From Saprospiraceae bacterium (GTDB taxonomy: Bacteria > Bacteroidota > Bacteroidia > Chitinophagales > Saprospiraceae), in the NCBI GenBank assembly GCA_016710235.1, contig JADJLG010000001.1:981501-1045500 (forward strand): a stretch of DNA of 64,000 nucleotides, read 5' to 3'. This document shows, piece by piece, positions 8,440-18,018 of this stretch (the stretch's first letter is position 1; each line of letters begins with the position of its first letter). Below the pieces are notes generated by a model. That model was not told where the DNA came from. It saw nothing but the letters and a program-made list of their open reading frames with translations, and did not search any database. The position numbers were made by a program, and so were the translations under genes.

Positions 8440-10656
8440 CTACAAAAGATTTGCTCGCAAAGCTAGAATCAAATTTCTACCCGGAGCATTGATGCCACTC
8501 GCAAAGACTCTATACTGTGTATCAAACAAATTATCAACTCCACATTGGATTGTAAACTGCTTACTCAACAAATAGGACAATCTCAGATTTAAAGTCATCC
8601 AAGCCGGCATCCCGTCAGGAGTAGCATACTGCTCGTTGTCTTCTCCGTTGAGATAATAATCTTTAAGCCTTTTTGCAGCGCAATAGATCAAAAAGATTTC
8701 GCCATCCATTTTACCAAACTGATACTGCATGGATCCTCTAGCCATGAGTGGTGGAATATGATCCAAGGGTGAATTTTCATTTTCCGCTTTGATGCGACCG
8801 TATGTATAGTTCACTCCTGCAGTCCCGGTAAAATGTTTTCCCCATTTAGATTTCCACTGAACATTACATCCATAAATGAAGGCTTTTTCTTTATTTTGAT
8901 TCGCAAGCACTTGACTCCATGTACCATCATACAATATTGAGTCTTGGCCATTGAAAGTAAACTTGTCCACTACCGCAATATTTCTGTAATCCGTATAATA
9001 AATACTCGCATCAAATTGTGAATGGCTGTGTATGATTTTGGTGAATGAGAACTCGTAGTTGATGGTACTTTCCGGTTTCAAATCCTTATTGGGCACAATG
9101 ACATTTCCTCGAGAAGAAGCAAATATTTTAGAAAGGTCATCAACATTGGGTACTCTGTAACCGGTACTCACTGACAATGAAAACTTCGTATCATTGTCAG
9201 GAGTATGAATCAAACCCAGATTTCCTGAATAAGTCGGTGTGTTTTGCTCGATATCAGAATATGGTAGATGAAACAACAATGCAGTGTCTTTCAATGTGGA
9301 ATGAAGTTTTGTATAACCTCCACGAAGACCGTCAACCAAGGATAGATAATTATTGATTTTCCAGTTATGAGTTATATATAGAGATATCTGGTCCATCCGA
9401 TTGGTTCCGTCAGGATATCTGGTATCCAGTTTACTTTCCACATCGGTTACGATATTCTTTTTGAATGCAGATGACTTCAGTCTATCCATCTGCGCATCAA
9501 TACCATATCTGATTTGATGTGCCCTGATTTTTTTATTAAAATGTAATACTAATCCACCCAAATTCACGTCTTCTGTCCGACTATTACGGTTGGAACTATT
9601 GAAATTGCGATTGTGCCTACTCTCCTGCAATTGCTGGTAGTTGAGACTTAGGCGCATCACATCAAACCAAGAATTTCCTTTGTAAAAATTCAAATCATAT
9701 GCTCCCAAAGCCCGAGACTGAGGTCCATAATACCATTCTCCTGATTTCAATAGAGTGCCGGAACCCGGATCAGTGAGTCTGTCGTAACGAGGTACATCAG
9801 TAGTATTTGAATATTGCAAATTCAAATTGTGGGATAAAAAGGAATTCTGCATGTACACAAATTTTTGATGGATATCATACTGAGAATATCCGGTTCCAAT
9901 CTGGAGGTATGGATTGTCATTTAAAATTGCGCTATCTCTTCCTCCTCCCAAATATTCCGAATAATAATTTCTTGTGCCATAAGATGTATCATAAAAAGGA
10001 TTTTGATTTTTTCCTCCCATTAAATCATTGTATTTAGAATACGAAAATGAAGTCAGTGAGGCAAACTTTCTTTTCCCGTAATTGAATTCTGCATGAGTTG
10101 TCCAAGCTTTTGCTGCACTTTCGTATCTGGCTAAAATTCCAAGAGAAGTATTAGCACTATCGTCAGATGACAATTTCGGATCTTTGGTTTGCATATGAAT
10201 GACGCCACCCAAAGCATCACTTCCATATATCGTAGAAGACGGTCCATACATTATTTCTACAGCTTCCAAACTATTGGGATCGGTTTTGACTATATCCTGC
10301 AAATGTCCTGCACGATAGATCAAATTATTCATTCGCACACCATCGAGGACAAGCATGATCCTGCTCGCCTCAAAGCCCCTCAGGACAGGACTTCCCCCGC
10401 CTAGTTGACTGCGTTGGACGAATACTCCCTGAGAGGATAACAAGTCAGCTGTAGTATGACTTTGCGATCTTTGAATTTCTTTAGCCCTGATGGTTTTAAT
10501 GCTTTGAGCTACATTCTTTGCGATGTCTTCGTCTCTATTTGCCGAAATCACCACTTCGTTGAGCGTTAAAGGATCGATGCTATCAATTTTCTGAGCCTGT
10601 ACTCCTGCACCAATGCCGCCTATACTCAATATTATTGTTAAAATAATTTTTTTCAT
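8440..10656 (-). CDS. TonB-dependent receptor, hemoglobin/transferrin type
   Basis: 738 residues. Signal peptide ends at VQAQ (residues 19-22). A TonB-box-like stretch (LTLNEVVISAN) precedes the plug domain (about residues 45-160; motifs VLRGFEASRIMLVLDGVRMN and YGPSSTIYGSDALGGVIH), followed by a 22-strand barrel ending NLLL-type in a terminal aromatic/hydrophobic strand. Such receptors import heme, siderophores or metal complexes across the outer membrane with energy from TonB. The plug resembles the heme/transferrin family, but the ligand is not proven. Two palindromes lie upstream. The gene follows a 171-codon unknown gene on the same strand at 326 bases. Confidence 0.9.
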   Translation of the reverse strand: MKKIILTIILSIGGIGAGVQAQKIDSIDPLTLNEVVISANRDEDIAKNVAQSIKTIRAKEIQRSQSHTTADLLSSQGVFVQRSQLGGGSPVLRGFEASRIMLVLDGVRMNNLIYRAGHLQDIVKTDPNSLEAVEIMYGPSSTIYGSDALGGVIHMQTKDPKLSSDDSANTSLGILARYESAAKAWTTHAEFNYGKRKFASLTSFSYSKYNDLMGGKNQNPFYDTSYGTRNYYSEYLGGGRDSAILNDNPYLQIGTGYSQYDIHQKFVYMQNSFLSHNLNLQYSNTTDVPRYDRLTDPGSGTLLKSGEWYYGPQSRALGAYDLNFYKGNSWFDVMRLSLNYQQLQESRHNRNFNSSNRNSRTEDVNLGGLVLHFNKKIRAHQIRYGIDAQMDRLKSSAFKKNIVTDVESKLDTRYPDGTNRMDQISLYITHNWKINNYLSLVDGLRGGYTKLHSTLKDTALLFHLPYSDIEQNTPTYSGNLGLIHTPDNDTKFSLSVSTGYRVPNVDDLSKIFASSRGNVIVPNKDLKPESTINYEFSFTKIIHSHSQFDASIYYTDYRNIAVVDKFTFNGQDSILYDGTWSQVLANQNKEKAFIYGCNVQWKSKWGKHFTGTAGVNYTYGRIKAENENSPLDHIPPLMARGSMQYQFGKMDGEIFLIYCAAKRLKDYYLNGEDNEQYATPDGMPAWMTLNLRLSYLLSKQFTIQCGVDNLFDTQYRVFASGINAPGRNLILALRANLL

Positions 10657-10681
10657 TTTTTAAAAACAGCTTAATTAATTG

Positions 10682-10703
10682 TGAGATTCAATAAAGAATC
10701 TCA
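10682..10703 (-). promoter_or_regulatory. Perfect stem-loop in leader of the TonB receptor gene
   Basis: TGAGATTC and GAATCTCA form an 8-bp stem with a 6-base loop, 25 bases before the ATG at 10656. There is no T run after it, so it is not a simple terminator; it may be an operator or an RNA control structure. Confidence 0.5.
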
Positions 10704-10787
10704 TGATGAATATTAAAATAATTTGGTAGGGACAAAAATCCAATTTGACTTCAGATTCATTTATATCTATTTCGTTCATCGCACACA

Positions 10788-10806
10788 GATTGACCAATGG
10801 TCAATC
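10788..10806. promoter_or_regulatory. 19-base palindromic operator candidate upstream of the TonB receptor
   Basis: GATTGACCAATGGTCAATC: two perfect 8-base arms around AAT. It lies 132 bases before the receptor start in an otherwise AT-rich 326-base gap (10657-10982) that holds no gene. The shape is typical of a dimeric repressor site; the regulator is not identified. Confidence 0.55.
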
Positions 10807-10982
10807 CCTAAGTAATAAATCACCGAAGTATCAAAAAAAATATTTTGTCGAAATTAAATTTCAGATTATAATAAAAAGAATTGGTCTCGCTTGATAAAAA
10901 GCTCTTTCAACATACCACTCATTTGTAGAAGTATAAGAAAGTAGATCTTAAAGTAACTCGAACAAAACTTTTTAATATTAAA

Positions 10983-11498
10983 TTAAGCCCATAAGTATTT
11001 TGGCGGAGGCGTGTTCAATTCAGTCAATACAAAGTACAATCTATCAATATACCAGAAATTTTTTCTTGGTTTAAAATGTTCTATGAAGACTAGCCATTCG
11101 GCATCAGGGCAAGTGTAGGGTATAGATAACCATTTGACAAATTGCAAAAGCAGGCATTGGTCATTGCCTTGACTTTCCCTCAACAGATGCATCAAACACT
11201 TCAGTACATGATTTTCATCATCATCTTTTCGTGCCATCAGGTAAATAGAATCTCCTTGAATCTGATGCGACTTGAAATCATACATTTCACCTTTCCATTT
11301 GAACTCAAATGTATTGATACGACTTTTCTCAAACTCGTCCAGTGATAGGATGATTTTATTCATATTCTCGTCTTCTTGCTCCAAAGCAAGCCAAACCTCA
11401 GCTTTAATCAACCATTGGTGGAGATTTCCGATCATGACAAGTCCTCCTGTCTGCAAGATCAGCAACAGCAAAATCCCGAAAAGAGCTGTTTTTTTCAA
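10983..11498 (-). CDS. Hypothetical protein with N-terminal membrane anchor
   Basis: 171 residues beginning MKKTALFGILLLLILQTGG, a single hydrophobic segment that could be a signal anchor. The rest is soluble and rich in charged and aromatic residues, including two cysteines near residues 100 and 115 and a C near 129. I do not recognise the family. It lies on the same strand as, and upstream of, the TonB receptor gene, so a role in the same uptake process is possible but unproven. Confidence 0.65.
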   Translation of the reverse strand: MKKTALFGILLLLILQTGGLVMIGNLHQWLIKAEVWLALEQEDENMNKIILSLDEFEKSRINTFEFKWKGEMYDFKSHQIQGDSIYLMARKDDDENHVLKCLMHLLRESQGNDQCLLLQFVKWLSIPYTCPDAEWLVFIEHFKPRKNFWYIDRLYFVLTELNTPPPKYLWA

Positions 11499-11743
11499 AC
11501 CGCAGGCAAGTTAGCTAACTTTCAATACATACAGACCGCTGTAGATTCCAATTTCTATATTGTAGAAAAATTCCTGGACGAGCTCAATTTAGATTAACTT
11601 TCGCATGGAGATGCCTCGGGACGGCTTCAGTGGGTTCAAATGCCCTGGCTTGTTTAGGTTTGTGGCATGGGCAATTGAATCGAAAATCAAATTTCTTTTA
11701 CCCGGCAAAGCCAAATAATATTTTGTTATTCAAATAAAAACTT

Positions 11744-12373
11744 ATGGATTTCAAAAAAATATTTCAAAATAATGAAAAATGGATACAAGATAAACTGAAT
11801 CTTGATCCTGACTATTTTGCAAAACTATCACAGGGCCAGAGTCCGCAAATCCTCTACATTGGTTGTTCGGACAGTCGGGTGACTACTGAAGAACTTATGG
11901 GCGCCCAACCCGGGGAAATTTTCATCCATCGCAACATAGCCAACATGGTCATCTCTATCGACCTCAACGTGATGGCAGTGATCAACTTTGCAGTCCGCAA
12001 CCTGAAAGTAAAGCATATTGTAGTTTGTGGTCACTATGAGTGTGGTGGTATCAAGGCAGCTATGACTCCTACAGACATGGGCATCCTCAATCCCTGGTTG
12101 CGGAATATCAGAGACGTTTATAGACATCATCAGGAGGATATGGACCAGATCACGGACCCTCAGCTAAAAATCAATCGTCTCACAGAGCTGAATGTACTTG
12201 AACAATGTACCAATCTGATTAAAACAGCTGCAGTGCAAGAGGCCTATCTTGAATATGGACTAACCGTACATGGATGGGTGTTTGACATCTATTGTGGTAG
12301 GATCATCGACCTTAAAATAGATTATCCGAAAATCCTTAAAGAAATCATGAAAATCTATGATTTGACACAATAG
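11744..12373 (+). CDS. can: Beta-class carbonic anhydrase
   Basis: 209 residues. All hallmark residues are present: C41, D43 and R45 in CSDSRV, then H97 and C100 in CGHYECGG, i.e. the Cys2-His zinc site with the Asp-Arg dyad. Catalyses CO2 + H2O to bicarbonate and H+ in the cytoplasm, supplying bicarbonate for reactions such as the carbamoyl-phosphate synthase encoded further on. Length is normal. Convergent with bamA, 18 bases between stops. The 245-base gap upstream (11499-11743) holds no gene that I can support. Confidence 0.95.
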   Translation: MDFKKIFQNNEKWIQDKLNLDPDYFAKLSQGQSPQILYIGCSDSRVTTEELMGAQPGEIFIHRNIANMVISIDLNVMAVINFAVRNLKVKHIVVCGHYECGGIKAAMTPTDMGILNPWLRNIRDVYRHHQEDMDQITDPQLKINRLTELNVLEQCTNLIKTAAVQEAYLEYGLTVHGWVFDIYCGRIIDLKIDYPKILKEIMKIYDLTQ

Positions 12374-12391
12374 TGGGAGCATCAGAAATGC

Positions 12392-14920
12392 TTATTCTGG
12401 TTCAAATCCAAGGATAAAGTTGAACTCTCCGTAACTTTTCCAGCTTGCACCCTGCTCCTTGAGCCAGGGCTTGTCAAATCCAATGCCATAGTTGAATCCT
12501 AGGAGTCCAAACATCGGAAGGAATACTCTGGCGCCGATCCCGGCAGAACGCTTCATGTCAAACGGATTGAACTGGCTCAGTTTCTGCCACTGATTTCCTC
12601 CTTGCACAAATCCCAAGACATAAATGGACGCACTCGGGTTGAGTGATAGAGGATATCTAAGTTCGACAGTGTATTTGTTGAACACCGTTGCATCATCACG
12701 TGTAGAAGAGTTTTCAGTGGATTTATCTGCGGAGTTGCGAGCCCAGATATCATTTACAGTATAACCCCTCATTGAGATGATATCGCGGCCGGTAATGGTA
12801 TAGGATTGATTGTTGAGTCCATCTCCTCCCAGTACAAATCTTTCAAATGGAGGAGTTCCTACTTTAGTCTGGTAAGCTCCCAGAAATCCCAGTTTGGCAT
12901 TACAAGCCAGGACGAGTTTGTTCACAAGATTGAAATACCATTCACCGTCAACGCGCCATTTGTGGTATTCTACCCATCTAAATCTTTCATTGAGAGTACC
13001 TTGCGAAGGATCCCAGGATTGTCTAAAAAGTGAGTAGGGTGGTGTCAATTGCACACTCACGCTGAATCTCGAGCCGGATCTTGGAAAAAGCGGATCGGCG
13101 ACTGTATTTCTCGCCAGAGTTTGTTTGATACTGATATTGTAAAAGTCACCGTTGTTTACCGTACTTCCTCTGTAATTAAACCCATAGTAATCACTCAGAC
13201 GGATCCTTTCCATGTTGAGGGTAGTACTTGTGATGAAGTTGTCGTCAGGTTTTTTAAGCTGAGATCCTAAAGTGGCAAATCCGCGAATAATGTTGAATTT
13301 TCCTCCACCGGTACTTTCATAGTTGATCCCTGAATAAGAAGCTCCCACAGTGAACGAGTTTGGTTTTTTGCCTCCCAGCCAGGGTTCAGTAAATGAAAAA
13401 GTATAGGACTGGAAATATCTACCATTGGACTGTGCACGCAAAGACAATTTCTGTCCGTCTCCCTGAGGAAGCGGGCTCCAGCTGGATTTTTTAAAAAGAT
13501 TTCGTGTCGAAAAATTATTGAATACTACACCCAAAGTCCCAATCAGGCCATAAGCACTCCAGCCTGCTGAGAGCTCAAGCTGATCTGAAGGTCTTTCTTC
13601 CAGAGTATATTCTATGTCAACAGTACCTCTTTTAGGATTTACGGGAGTATTGATCCCTATAGTTTCTGGGTTAAAATAGCCCAGAGCCATGATGGCTCTT
13701 TGGGAGCGAATGATATCCGTTCTGCTGAACTTTTGACCTGGTCTGGTTCGCAGCTCTCTGCGAATCACGTGTTCGTGAGTACGGTCATTGCCCTGAATCG
13801 TTACTCTGTCAATTGTCGCTTGAGAACCTTCAGTGATGCGCACTTCAATATCTACGCTGTCCTTGTAAACTCCAAGTTCAACTGGCTCCGCTCTAAAAAA
13901 CAAATACCCTTCGTCCATATACAGACTGCTCACATCTCTTCCGTCCTGACTAAAAGAAAGTCGTTTTTGAAGAAGTTCCTCATTGTACACGTCACCTTTC
14001 TGTATTCCCAGTACATTCTTGATATGCTCCTCAGTGTACAGTGTATTTCCTTTGACACTGATGTCGCGGAAGTAATACCTGTCACCTTCTTCTACATTCA
14101 TGTGAATTCTGATCCTCCCAGATTTTGTTCTCCAGACTGAGTCGCTGACTATACTTGCATCTCTATAGCCCTTGTTTCGATAATATGCCAATATCAGGTC
14201 CTTGTCCTTCTCGTAATCCTCTTCGATGAACTTAGATTTCGAAAATATCTTCCATAGCCGTTTAGTTTTATCCATTTTCCTGCGAAGACTTCTGTCGGAC
14301 GCATACTGATTTCCATCAAACGTGATATTGGATATTCTTACCTTTTTGCCTTTGCGAATGTCTATTCCTAGTTTGACAGCATTGTCTTTTTTGTCATCGA
14401 TAGTTTCCGTCAGAGCGACTTTTACGTCTAAGTAGCCTTTGTCACGATAATGGTCCTCAATCCCCCTAATGACATTCTCTTTGACATCCTCAGTCAGGAT
14501 GCTGTTCTTGATGAGTTGCCTGTTCACGATTTCGTTGAGATCGTCATGTGCACTTTTTTTAACTCCTTTAAATTTGTGTGAGGCGTATCTGGGTTTTTCT
14601 TTGACCCTGATCTCGACAAAGGCAACATCTCCCGTTATTTTAGAAAACACGATATCTACGTCAGAAAAAAGTTTCTGCCTGTAAACTGCCTTAATAGCAG
14701 CTGGAATCTCCGGTCCCGGAAGGCTTACTTTTTTGCCTATTCTCAAGCCCGAAACGGCGATGATGGCTTTTTCATCACTGGTTTGGTTTCCCGATACACT
14801 TATTCCTCCTATTTCATAGGCCTTTTCACGATCGTATTCTACAAACCTTCCCTGCGCAGAAAGCAGACTAAAAGACAGGATCCCCAATGCGAAAACGTAA
14901 AATTTTATCATATCAGACAT
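12392..14920 (-). CDS. bamA: Outer membrane assembly protein BamA (Omp85)
   Basis: About 842 residues from ATG at 14920; a second ATG at 14911 gives the more typical start MIKFYVFALG, and a TTG at 14932 is also open. Signal peptide ends LLSAQG. Several POTRA domains (about residues 30-430, with repeated GN.....I patterns) are followed by the Omp85 barrel; the conserved RGY motif of barrel strand 14 is present as SMRGYTVND, and the last strand ends near GFEPE. BamA inserts beta-barrel proteins into the outer membrane. It lies directly downstream of uppS, a gene order usual in Bacteroidota. Confidence 0.95.
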   Translation of the reverse strand: MSDMIKFYVFALGILSFSLLSAQGRFVEYDREKAYEIGGISVSGNQTSDEKAIIAVSGLRIGKKVSLPGPEIPAAIKAVYRQKLFSDVDIVFSKITGDVAFVEIRVKEKPRYASHKFKGVKKSAHDDLNEIVNRQLIKNSILTEDVKENVIRGIEDHYRDKGYLDVKVALTETIDDKKDNAVKLGIDIRKGKKVRISNITFDGNQYASDRSLRRKMDKTKRLWKIFSKSKFIEEDYEKDKDLILAYYRNKGYRDASIVSDSVWRTKSGRIRIHMNVEEGDRYYFRDISVKGNTLYTEEHIKNVLGIQKGDVYNEELLQKRLSFSQDGRDVSSLYMDEGYLFFRAEPVELGVYKDSVDIEVRITEGSQATIDRVTIQGNDRTHEHVIRRELRTRPGQKFSRTDIIRSQRAIMALGYFNPETIGINTPVNPKRGTVDIEYTLEERPSDQLELSAGWSAYGLIGTLGVVFNNFSTRNLFKKSSWSPLPQGDGQKLSLRAQSNGRYFQSYTFSFTEPWLGGKKPNSFTVGASYSGINYESTGGGKFNIIRGFATLGSQLKKPDDNFITSTTLNMERIRLSDYYGFNYRGSTVNNGDFYNISIKQTLARNTVADPLFPRSGSRFSVSVQLTPPYSLFRQSWDPSQGTLNERFRWVEYHKWRVDGEWYFNLVNKLVLACNAKLGFLGAYQTKVGTPPFERFVLGGDGLNNQSYTITGRDIISMRGYTVNDIWARNSADKSTENSSTRDDATVFNKYTVELRYPLSLNPSASIYVLGFVQGGNQWQKLSQFNPFDMKRSAGIGARVFLPMFGLLGFNYGIGFDKPWLKEQGASWKSYGEFNFILGFEPE

Positions 14921-15061
14921 TGTAAACAACACAAACGATAGTCGCTTGCTTTCTTCAGATTTGTGAAATCAGGGGTCAAAGGTAATCAATCTGTCCGATT
15001 GTACCACCGCTGCCTAAACGGAGCATTGATTGGATTATTTTAGAGTTTTAATGATTTTTTA

Positions 15062-15805
15062 TCAGTTCTGACGGATCTGCTCAGAAGTCTTGCCAAAACG
15101 CCTTTCTCTCGATTGAAAATCGAGGATTGCGCGATATAAATCTTCTTTTCTAAAGTCAGGCCAAAGTGTTTCGGTAAAATACAATTCAGTATAAGCTATC
15201 TGCCAAAGCAGAAAATTGGAAATCCGTTGTTCGCCACTCGTGCGAATCAAAAGCTCCGGATCAGGAATCCCCTTGGTATCTAGATAATTCCCAAAGTTGT
15301 TTTCATCGATGGGATTATCGAGTTGGCCTCTTTGGATTGCGTCAACGATTTTGTTGACGGCGAGGGCAATTTCCCACCGAGCGCTGTAGTTTAAAGCCAG
15401 AATTAGATTCATTCCTGTATTTGCATTGGTCTGCTTGATGGCTGCCTGCAGTGCGAGACGTGTGGTATCAGGAAGCTTACTAAGATCACCAATGGAGCTA
15501 AGTTTGATATTATTTTTCTGAAGTGTATTCAACTCCAGACCTATTGTATCCACAAGGAGAGACATCAAACCAATGACTTCTGCCATGGGGCGATTCCAGT
15601 TCTCCGTTGAGAAAGCGTACAAGGTAAGAAACTGAACGCCGAGTTCTGCACTAGCTTCTGTGATCTCCCTGACAGATTTTACTCCGTTTTTATGACCAAA
15701 TAGCCGAGGCTGTCCAGATTGTTTTGCCCATCGACCATTTCCATCCATGATGATAGCAATATGCTTCGGGATGGCACCCTGTATCTGCTTTTTGAGGTCG
15801 TCCAT
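15062..15805 (-). CDS. uppS: Isoprenyl transferase (undecaprenyl diphosphate synthase)
   Basis: 247 residues. The N-terminal catalytic motif HIAIIMDGNGRWA contains the essential Asp (D21), followed by the HKNGVKSVREI segment and the TLYAFSTENW motif; the C-terminal RTSGEQRISNFLLWQ and ELYFTETLWPDF motifs are complete. Makes the C55 lipid carrier precursor for peptidoglycan and O-antigen synthesis from isopentenyl diphosphate and farnesyl diphosphate. Likely co-transcribed with bamA, 141 bases further down. Confidence 0.96.
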   Translation of the reverse strand: MDDLKKQIQGAIPKHIAIIMDGNGRWAKQSGQPRLFGHKNGVKSVREITEASAELGVQFLTLYAFSTENWNRPMAEVIGLMSLLVDTIGLELNTLQKNNIKLSSIGDLSKLPDTTRLALQAAIKQTNANTGMNLILALNYSARWEIALAVNKIVDAIQRGQLDNPIDENNFGNYLDTKGIPDPELLIRTSGEQRISNFLLWQIAYTELYFTETLWPDFRKEDLYRAILDFQSRERRFGKTSEQIRQN

Positions 15806-15809
15806 AGCC

Positions 15810-15843
15810 CAAAGTTATATTATTTTTGGAGATTTGATCCAAG
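15810..15843 (-). promoter_or_regulatory. Candidate uppS promoter, possibly leaderless
   Basis: TAACTTTG at 15810-15817 matches the -7 consensus and a TTGG at 15839-15842 sits 21 bases upstream as a -33 candidate. The box ends only 5 bases before the ATG, so the transcript would start at or near the start codon. Confidence 0.35.
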
Positions 15844-16495
15844 ACTGTAAATGGTGAATTGTTGGATCTGTCTTCTCTCCAACTGTTGCAGTTCATTAAA
15901 TTGTTTCTTATAATAAAAATGCAAATACCTACTGGTGTGGAGATGAAAATTTGTTGTAATCAATCCATTGTTTATAATTTTATACTTGGAAAAAATAAAT
16001 ATTGGGACAAGGATTGGATGACAATATTGCTTATTAATGTTGTACTACTAAATTTGTGTTAATAATTGAACTATTATTGATTTAAATTTGAACATTTTAA
16101 ATTCTGTTCAATAAATTATTAATTTTAATAGGATAGCAATAATTAGCTTCACTCATAAGTTATGAAATTAATATACAATTATACAAAATATTTTCTCCAA
16201 ATTTGATTAATAAAAAATTTTAGGCTTCCTTTATTAATAAAGAGAATTCAGGTCCATTGCCAGTTTGAATCTATTTTGAGATTAATTATTGGAATAACGC
16301 TTCAAAATCCTATGGAACAATAACTTTATATGTTCTAATTGTAATCTTACTCATAGTTCTATCTTGCTCTGGAAGGCTTAATTTACGAAAGTAGACTCGC
16401 TTTGGAAATACGATTTTATTAAAGTCTTCCGACCTTCGACTCCGAATATTGTGAAATCTTGTACATTTGTTTTTCTCACAGTACTTTCAAAGTCC
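15844..16495. other. AT-rich intergenic region without recognisable gene
   Basis: About 650 bases between the divergent uppS and WecA/MraY-type genes. Very AT-rich, no convincing ORF, no tRNA-like fold and no repeat that I can see. It presumably holds both promoters. Confidence 0.5.
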
Positions 16496-17557
16496 ATGTA
16501 CCACATTGTCCTTAGTTTTCTGACTTCCTTTATACTGACCTATGTGGCTATTCCTTCTATCATTAAAATAGCGAAGGAAAAACGTCTAATGGATGAACCG
16601 GGAGGCCGTCGGGTTCACCAGAACAGTATTCCTACCTTAGGCGGAATTGCAATCTTCGCAGGTGTGATTTTTTCCATTATTCTCTGGACCCCTTTTCAGG
16701 TTTTTGGAAACCTTCAGTACATCCTTTGTGCTTTCATTATCATTTTCTTGATTGGCGCCAAGGACGACATCATTCCGATCACTCCTTACAAAAAATTGCT
16801 TGGTCAACTATTTGCCTGCAGCATATTGGTTTTTATAGCTAAAATTCGGCTTACCGGAATGTATGGCATTTTTGGATTTTACTGGATTCCGGAGTGGCTT
16901 GCTGTTAGTCTTTCTATCTTCACTTTACTTGTTATTGTCAATTCTTTCAACCTGATAGATGGTATAAATGGTCTAAGTGCCGGCCTTGGGATTTTAATCT
17001 GTATGACTTTTGGTCTTTGGTTTTACATCACTGATCAGATCATACTTTGTATGCTGAGTTTTTCTCTGATCGGCTCCCTCACCGCGTTTCTTAAGTACAA
17101 TGTCACACCTGCAAAAATCTTTATGGGTGACACCGGATCGCTGCTGGTAGGATTAATCTGTGGCATACTTGCCATTCGTTTTATCGAATTGCATAAAGAC
17201 ATCCCGTCCGTAGAATATAAATTTATCTCTGCTCCTGCTGTCGCGATAGGCATTCTATTCATTCCTTTGTACGACATGCTACGCGTATTCATAGTCAGGA
17301 TCATCAGTGGCAAATCTCCCTTTCATCCAGACCGACTTCATGTACATCATATGATGCTGGATGCCGGATGTAGCCATATGCAGGCGAGTTTAATTTTGGT
17401 TAGCATAAATGCATTAAGCATTTTCCTTGTTCTCCAATTTCGGGACCTCGGCAACATGAAATTGTTAATCATTTTATTTTCTTTTGGATTGACGATGACT
17501 TTTGTCCTCAGGACCATCATTCGCAAAAGGACATCATTACAACAAATTAATCATTAA
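16496..17557 (+). CDS. WecA/MraY-type undecaprenyl-phosphate sugar-phosphate transferase
   Basis: 353 residues from ATG at 16496 (an upstream GTG at 16451 is open but adds a non-typical extension). About ten or eleven membrane segments. Family motifs in cytoplasmic loops: GAKDDIIP, NSFNLIDGINGL, IFMGDTGS and the His-rich HPDRLHVHH. The family transfers a sugar-1-phosphate from a UDP-sugar to undecaprenyl phosphate, starting O-antigen, enterobacterial-common-antigen-like or teichoic-acid-like polymers. WecA/TagO type is more likely than MraY because no cell-wall cluster is around it. Followed 4 bases later by crcB. Confidence 0.9.
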   Translation: MYHIVLSFLTSFILTYVAIPSIIKIAKEKRLMDEPGGRRVHQNSIPTLGGIAIFAGVIFSIILWTPFQVFGNLQYILCAFIIIFLIGAKDDIIPITPYKKLLGQLFACSILVFIAKIRLTGMYGIFGFYWIPEWLAVSLSIFTLLVIVNSFNLIDGINGLSAGLGILICMTFGLWFYITDQIILCMLSFSLIGSLTAFLKYNVTPAKIFMGDTGSLLVGLICGILAIRFIELHKDIPSVEYKFISAPAVAIGILFIPLYDMLRVFIVRIISGKSPFHPDRLHVHHMMLDAGCSHMQASLILVSINALSIFLVLQFRDLGNMKLLIILFSFGLTMTFVLRTIIRKRTSLQQINH

Positions 17558-17561
17558 AAAT

Positions 17562-17936
17562 TTGATCCAAAAAATAATTTTAGTGATGTTGGGTGGAGGT
17601 ATTGGAAGCGTATTGCGATACCTGATCAATCTTTGGGTGCCTTTCACTCCTTATCCATTTGTTTCTACATTATCAGCGAATATTCTGAGTAGTTTTGTGC
17701 TTGGAATTTTTTCTTCTATACTTATCCTTCATCCTGAACGCAGTTGGATATTGTACTTGGTCATTATAGGATTTTGTGGCGGTCTGAGCACGTTCTCTAC
17801 CTTTAGTTCAGAAATATTTCATTTTATTCGGCAGGAAAAATATACACTTCTACTCTCCTATGTCGCTTTAAGTGTTTGCCTTTGCGTAATAGCTGTCACT
17901 GCCGGTTATTTTCTTTCAAGAAAATTTGTCAGCTAA
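17562..17936 (+). CDS. crcB: Fluoride exporter CrcB/Fluc
   Basis: 124 residues from the TTG at 17562, 4 bases after the previous stop; earlier in-frame starts would lie inside the upstream gene, and ATG at 17586 would cut the first helix. Four membrane helices, with the family motifs GGGIGSVLRY, an N-x-x-S-S-F-x-L-G segment and GFCGGLSTFSTFSSE, whose STFSTF region lines the fluoride pore. Works as a dimer that exports fluoride. No fluoride riboswitch is apparent upstream. Confidence 0.9.
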   Translation: MIQKIILVMLGGGIGSVLRYLINLWVPFTPYPFVSTLSANILSSFVLGIFSSILILHPERSWILYLVIIGFCGGLSTFSTFSSEIFHFIRQEKYTLLLSYVALSVCLCVIAVTAGYFLSRKFVS

Positions 17937-17942
17937 TAAACC

Positions 17943-17968
17943 GTGACGATTATTGTCACTCAGTTTTT
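17943..17968 (+). terminator. Weak terminator candidate after crcB
   Basis: GTGAC/GTCAC 5-bp stem with 7-base loop, followed by CAG and five T. Lies between convergent genes. Short stem, so only moderately likely. Confidence 0.35.
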
Positions 17969-18018
17969 ATGATAAAATTTTGAGAATTTAATTTTGACTA
18001 GAATCCGGAAAGTTCTTC

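Noticed and set aside
11600..11670. tRNA-like GGTTCAAATGCC sequence upstream of the carbonic anhydrase gene
   Set aside because: No acceptor, D or anticodon stem could be built around it.
16300..16495. Fluoride riboswitch upstream of the transferase-crcB pair
   Set aside because: I could not find the conserved crcB-motif pseudoknot elements, and crcB is the second gene.
17502..17561. Longer CrcB start inside the upstream transferase gene
   Set aside because: The added residues are polar and read from the other gene's sequence; the TTG at 17562 gives the normal N-terminus.
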